A model generated the notes under the pieces. The model had not been told where the DNA came from, did no database searches, and was given only the letters and a program-made list of their open reading frames with translations. Shown here piece after piece: positions 6,255 to 6,605 of a stretch of DNA of 6,605 nucleotides. How positions within the stretch are numbered: the first letter of the stretch is position 1; each line of letters begins with the position of its first letter. Source of the DNA: Acidobacteriaceae bacterium (GTDB lineage: Bacteria > Acidobacteriota > Terriglobia > Terriglobales > Acidobacteriaceae); assembly GCA_027306745.1 (NCBI GenBank), contig DAHUZD010000391.1:1-6605 (forward strand), written 5' to 3'. The position numbers and the translations under genes were made by a program.

Positions 6255-6605
6255 TTGTTGTCAGCACTCCAAACTACGGACTTCGCCGGGCTGCGCCTGC
6301 ATGCGCGCGGCAAGGTGCGCGACCTCTACGCTGTCGGCGATGCCCTGCTCTTTGTCGCCACGGACCGCATCTCCGCCTTCGACCACGTGCTCGGCTCCGG
6401 CATCCCCGACAAGGGCAAAATCCTCACGCAAATCTCTCTTTTCTGGTTTGACCTGCTCCGCGATCTGCTGCCCAATCATCTGCTCACCGCCAACGTCGCC
6501 CAGTACCCAGCCGAGCTGGCGCCCTTTGCCGACGACCTGCGCGGACGCTCCATGCTGGTCAAGCGCGCCCAAATGTTTCCTGTCGAGTGCGTCGTGCGCG
6601 GCTAC
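6255..6605 (+). CDS. purC: SAICAR synthetase (phosphoribosylaminoimidazole-succinocarboxamide synthase), N-terminal part
   Basis: PurC joins aspartate to CAIR using ATP to give SAICAR, a step of de novo purine synthesis in the cytoplasm. The first 117 residues are present; the family is usually about 240-300 residues and the rest lies beyond the right edge. Recognisable segments in order are RGKVRDLY (18-25, the nucleotide-binding start of the fold), VATDRISAFD (34-43), GIPDKGKILTQIS (49-61) followed by FWF (63-65), and MLVKRAQMFPVECVVRGY (100-117), which begins the family signature. The frame is closed upstream by TGA at 6240-6242 and contains no ATG or GTG before the conserved region. TTG at 6255 or 6258 must therefore be the start unless a rarer codon is used. 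TGAGG (6240-6244) lies 10 bases before 6255, which was preferred. The extended loop after the ISAFD motif and GIPDKG fit the longer, about 300-residue branch, but the cut prevents certainty. Confidence 0.95.
   Translation, partial: MLSALQTTDFAGLRLHARGKVRDLYAVGDALLFVATDRISAFDHVLGSGIPDKGKILTQISLFWFDLLRDLLPNHLLTANVAQYPAELAPFADDLRGRSMLVKRAQMFPVECVVRGY

Noticed and set aside
6239..6451. A 70-codon plus-strand frame overlapping purC
   Set aside because: It is out of frame with the clear PurC sequence, is Arg/Pro-rich and has no family resemblance.
1..6605. CRISPR arrays, tRNA or rRNA genes, insertion sequences
   Set aside because: No regularly spaced direct repeats, no tRNA-like cloverleaf sequence, no rRNA motifs and no transposase frame were seen on either strand.

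Overview
The window (about 60% G+C by eye) looks like chromosomal housekeeping DNA from a Gram-negative-type bacterium, most likely an acidobacterium of the Terriglobia/Acidobacteriaceae group. That placement is an inference. It rests on the style of the SMC protein (an N-terminus reading LGFKSFCDRTE, an acidic insert in the ATPase head and a divergent hinge glycine motif), on a secreted tetratricopeptide-type protein, and on a dispersed repeat of the TGTCATTCT...AGCGAAGAATC kind. No database search was possible.

Layout. Positions 1-960 (minus strand) hold the N-terminal 320 residues of an exported, helical-repeat (TPR-like) protein that runs off the left edge. A near-consensus sigma-70 promoter lies about 150 bases upstream of it. 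The divergent 1253-1984 gene (plus) is a complete classical short-chain dehydrogenase/reductase of unknown substrate. The 191-base gap after it carries a weak possible terminator, a perfect DnaA-box 9-mer and a plausible promoter. It leads into smc (2176-6048, plus), the chromosome condensation ATPase, which fills most of the window and apparently starts at TTG. The next gap (6049-6254) contains a structured palindromic repeat and a promoter with a perfect TTGACA box. Finally purC (6255 to the right edge, plus) encodes the first 117 residues of SAICAR synthetase of purine biosynthesis, also apparently starting at TTG.

The genes do not form one pathway. smc and purC each have their own candidate promoter and are separated by about 200 bases, so co-transcription is not required. 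No defence system, CRISPR array, RNA gene, transposase or prophage element was found. The points most worth a second look are in smc: a strongly acidic then basic insert of about 75-90 residues in the N-terminal ATPase lobe, and loss of the first glycine pair of the hinge motif. The DnaA-box match upstream of smc and the half-decayed palindrome between smc and purC also deserve attention.
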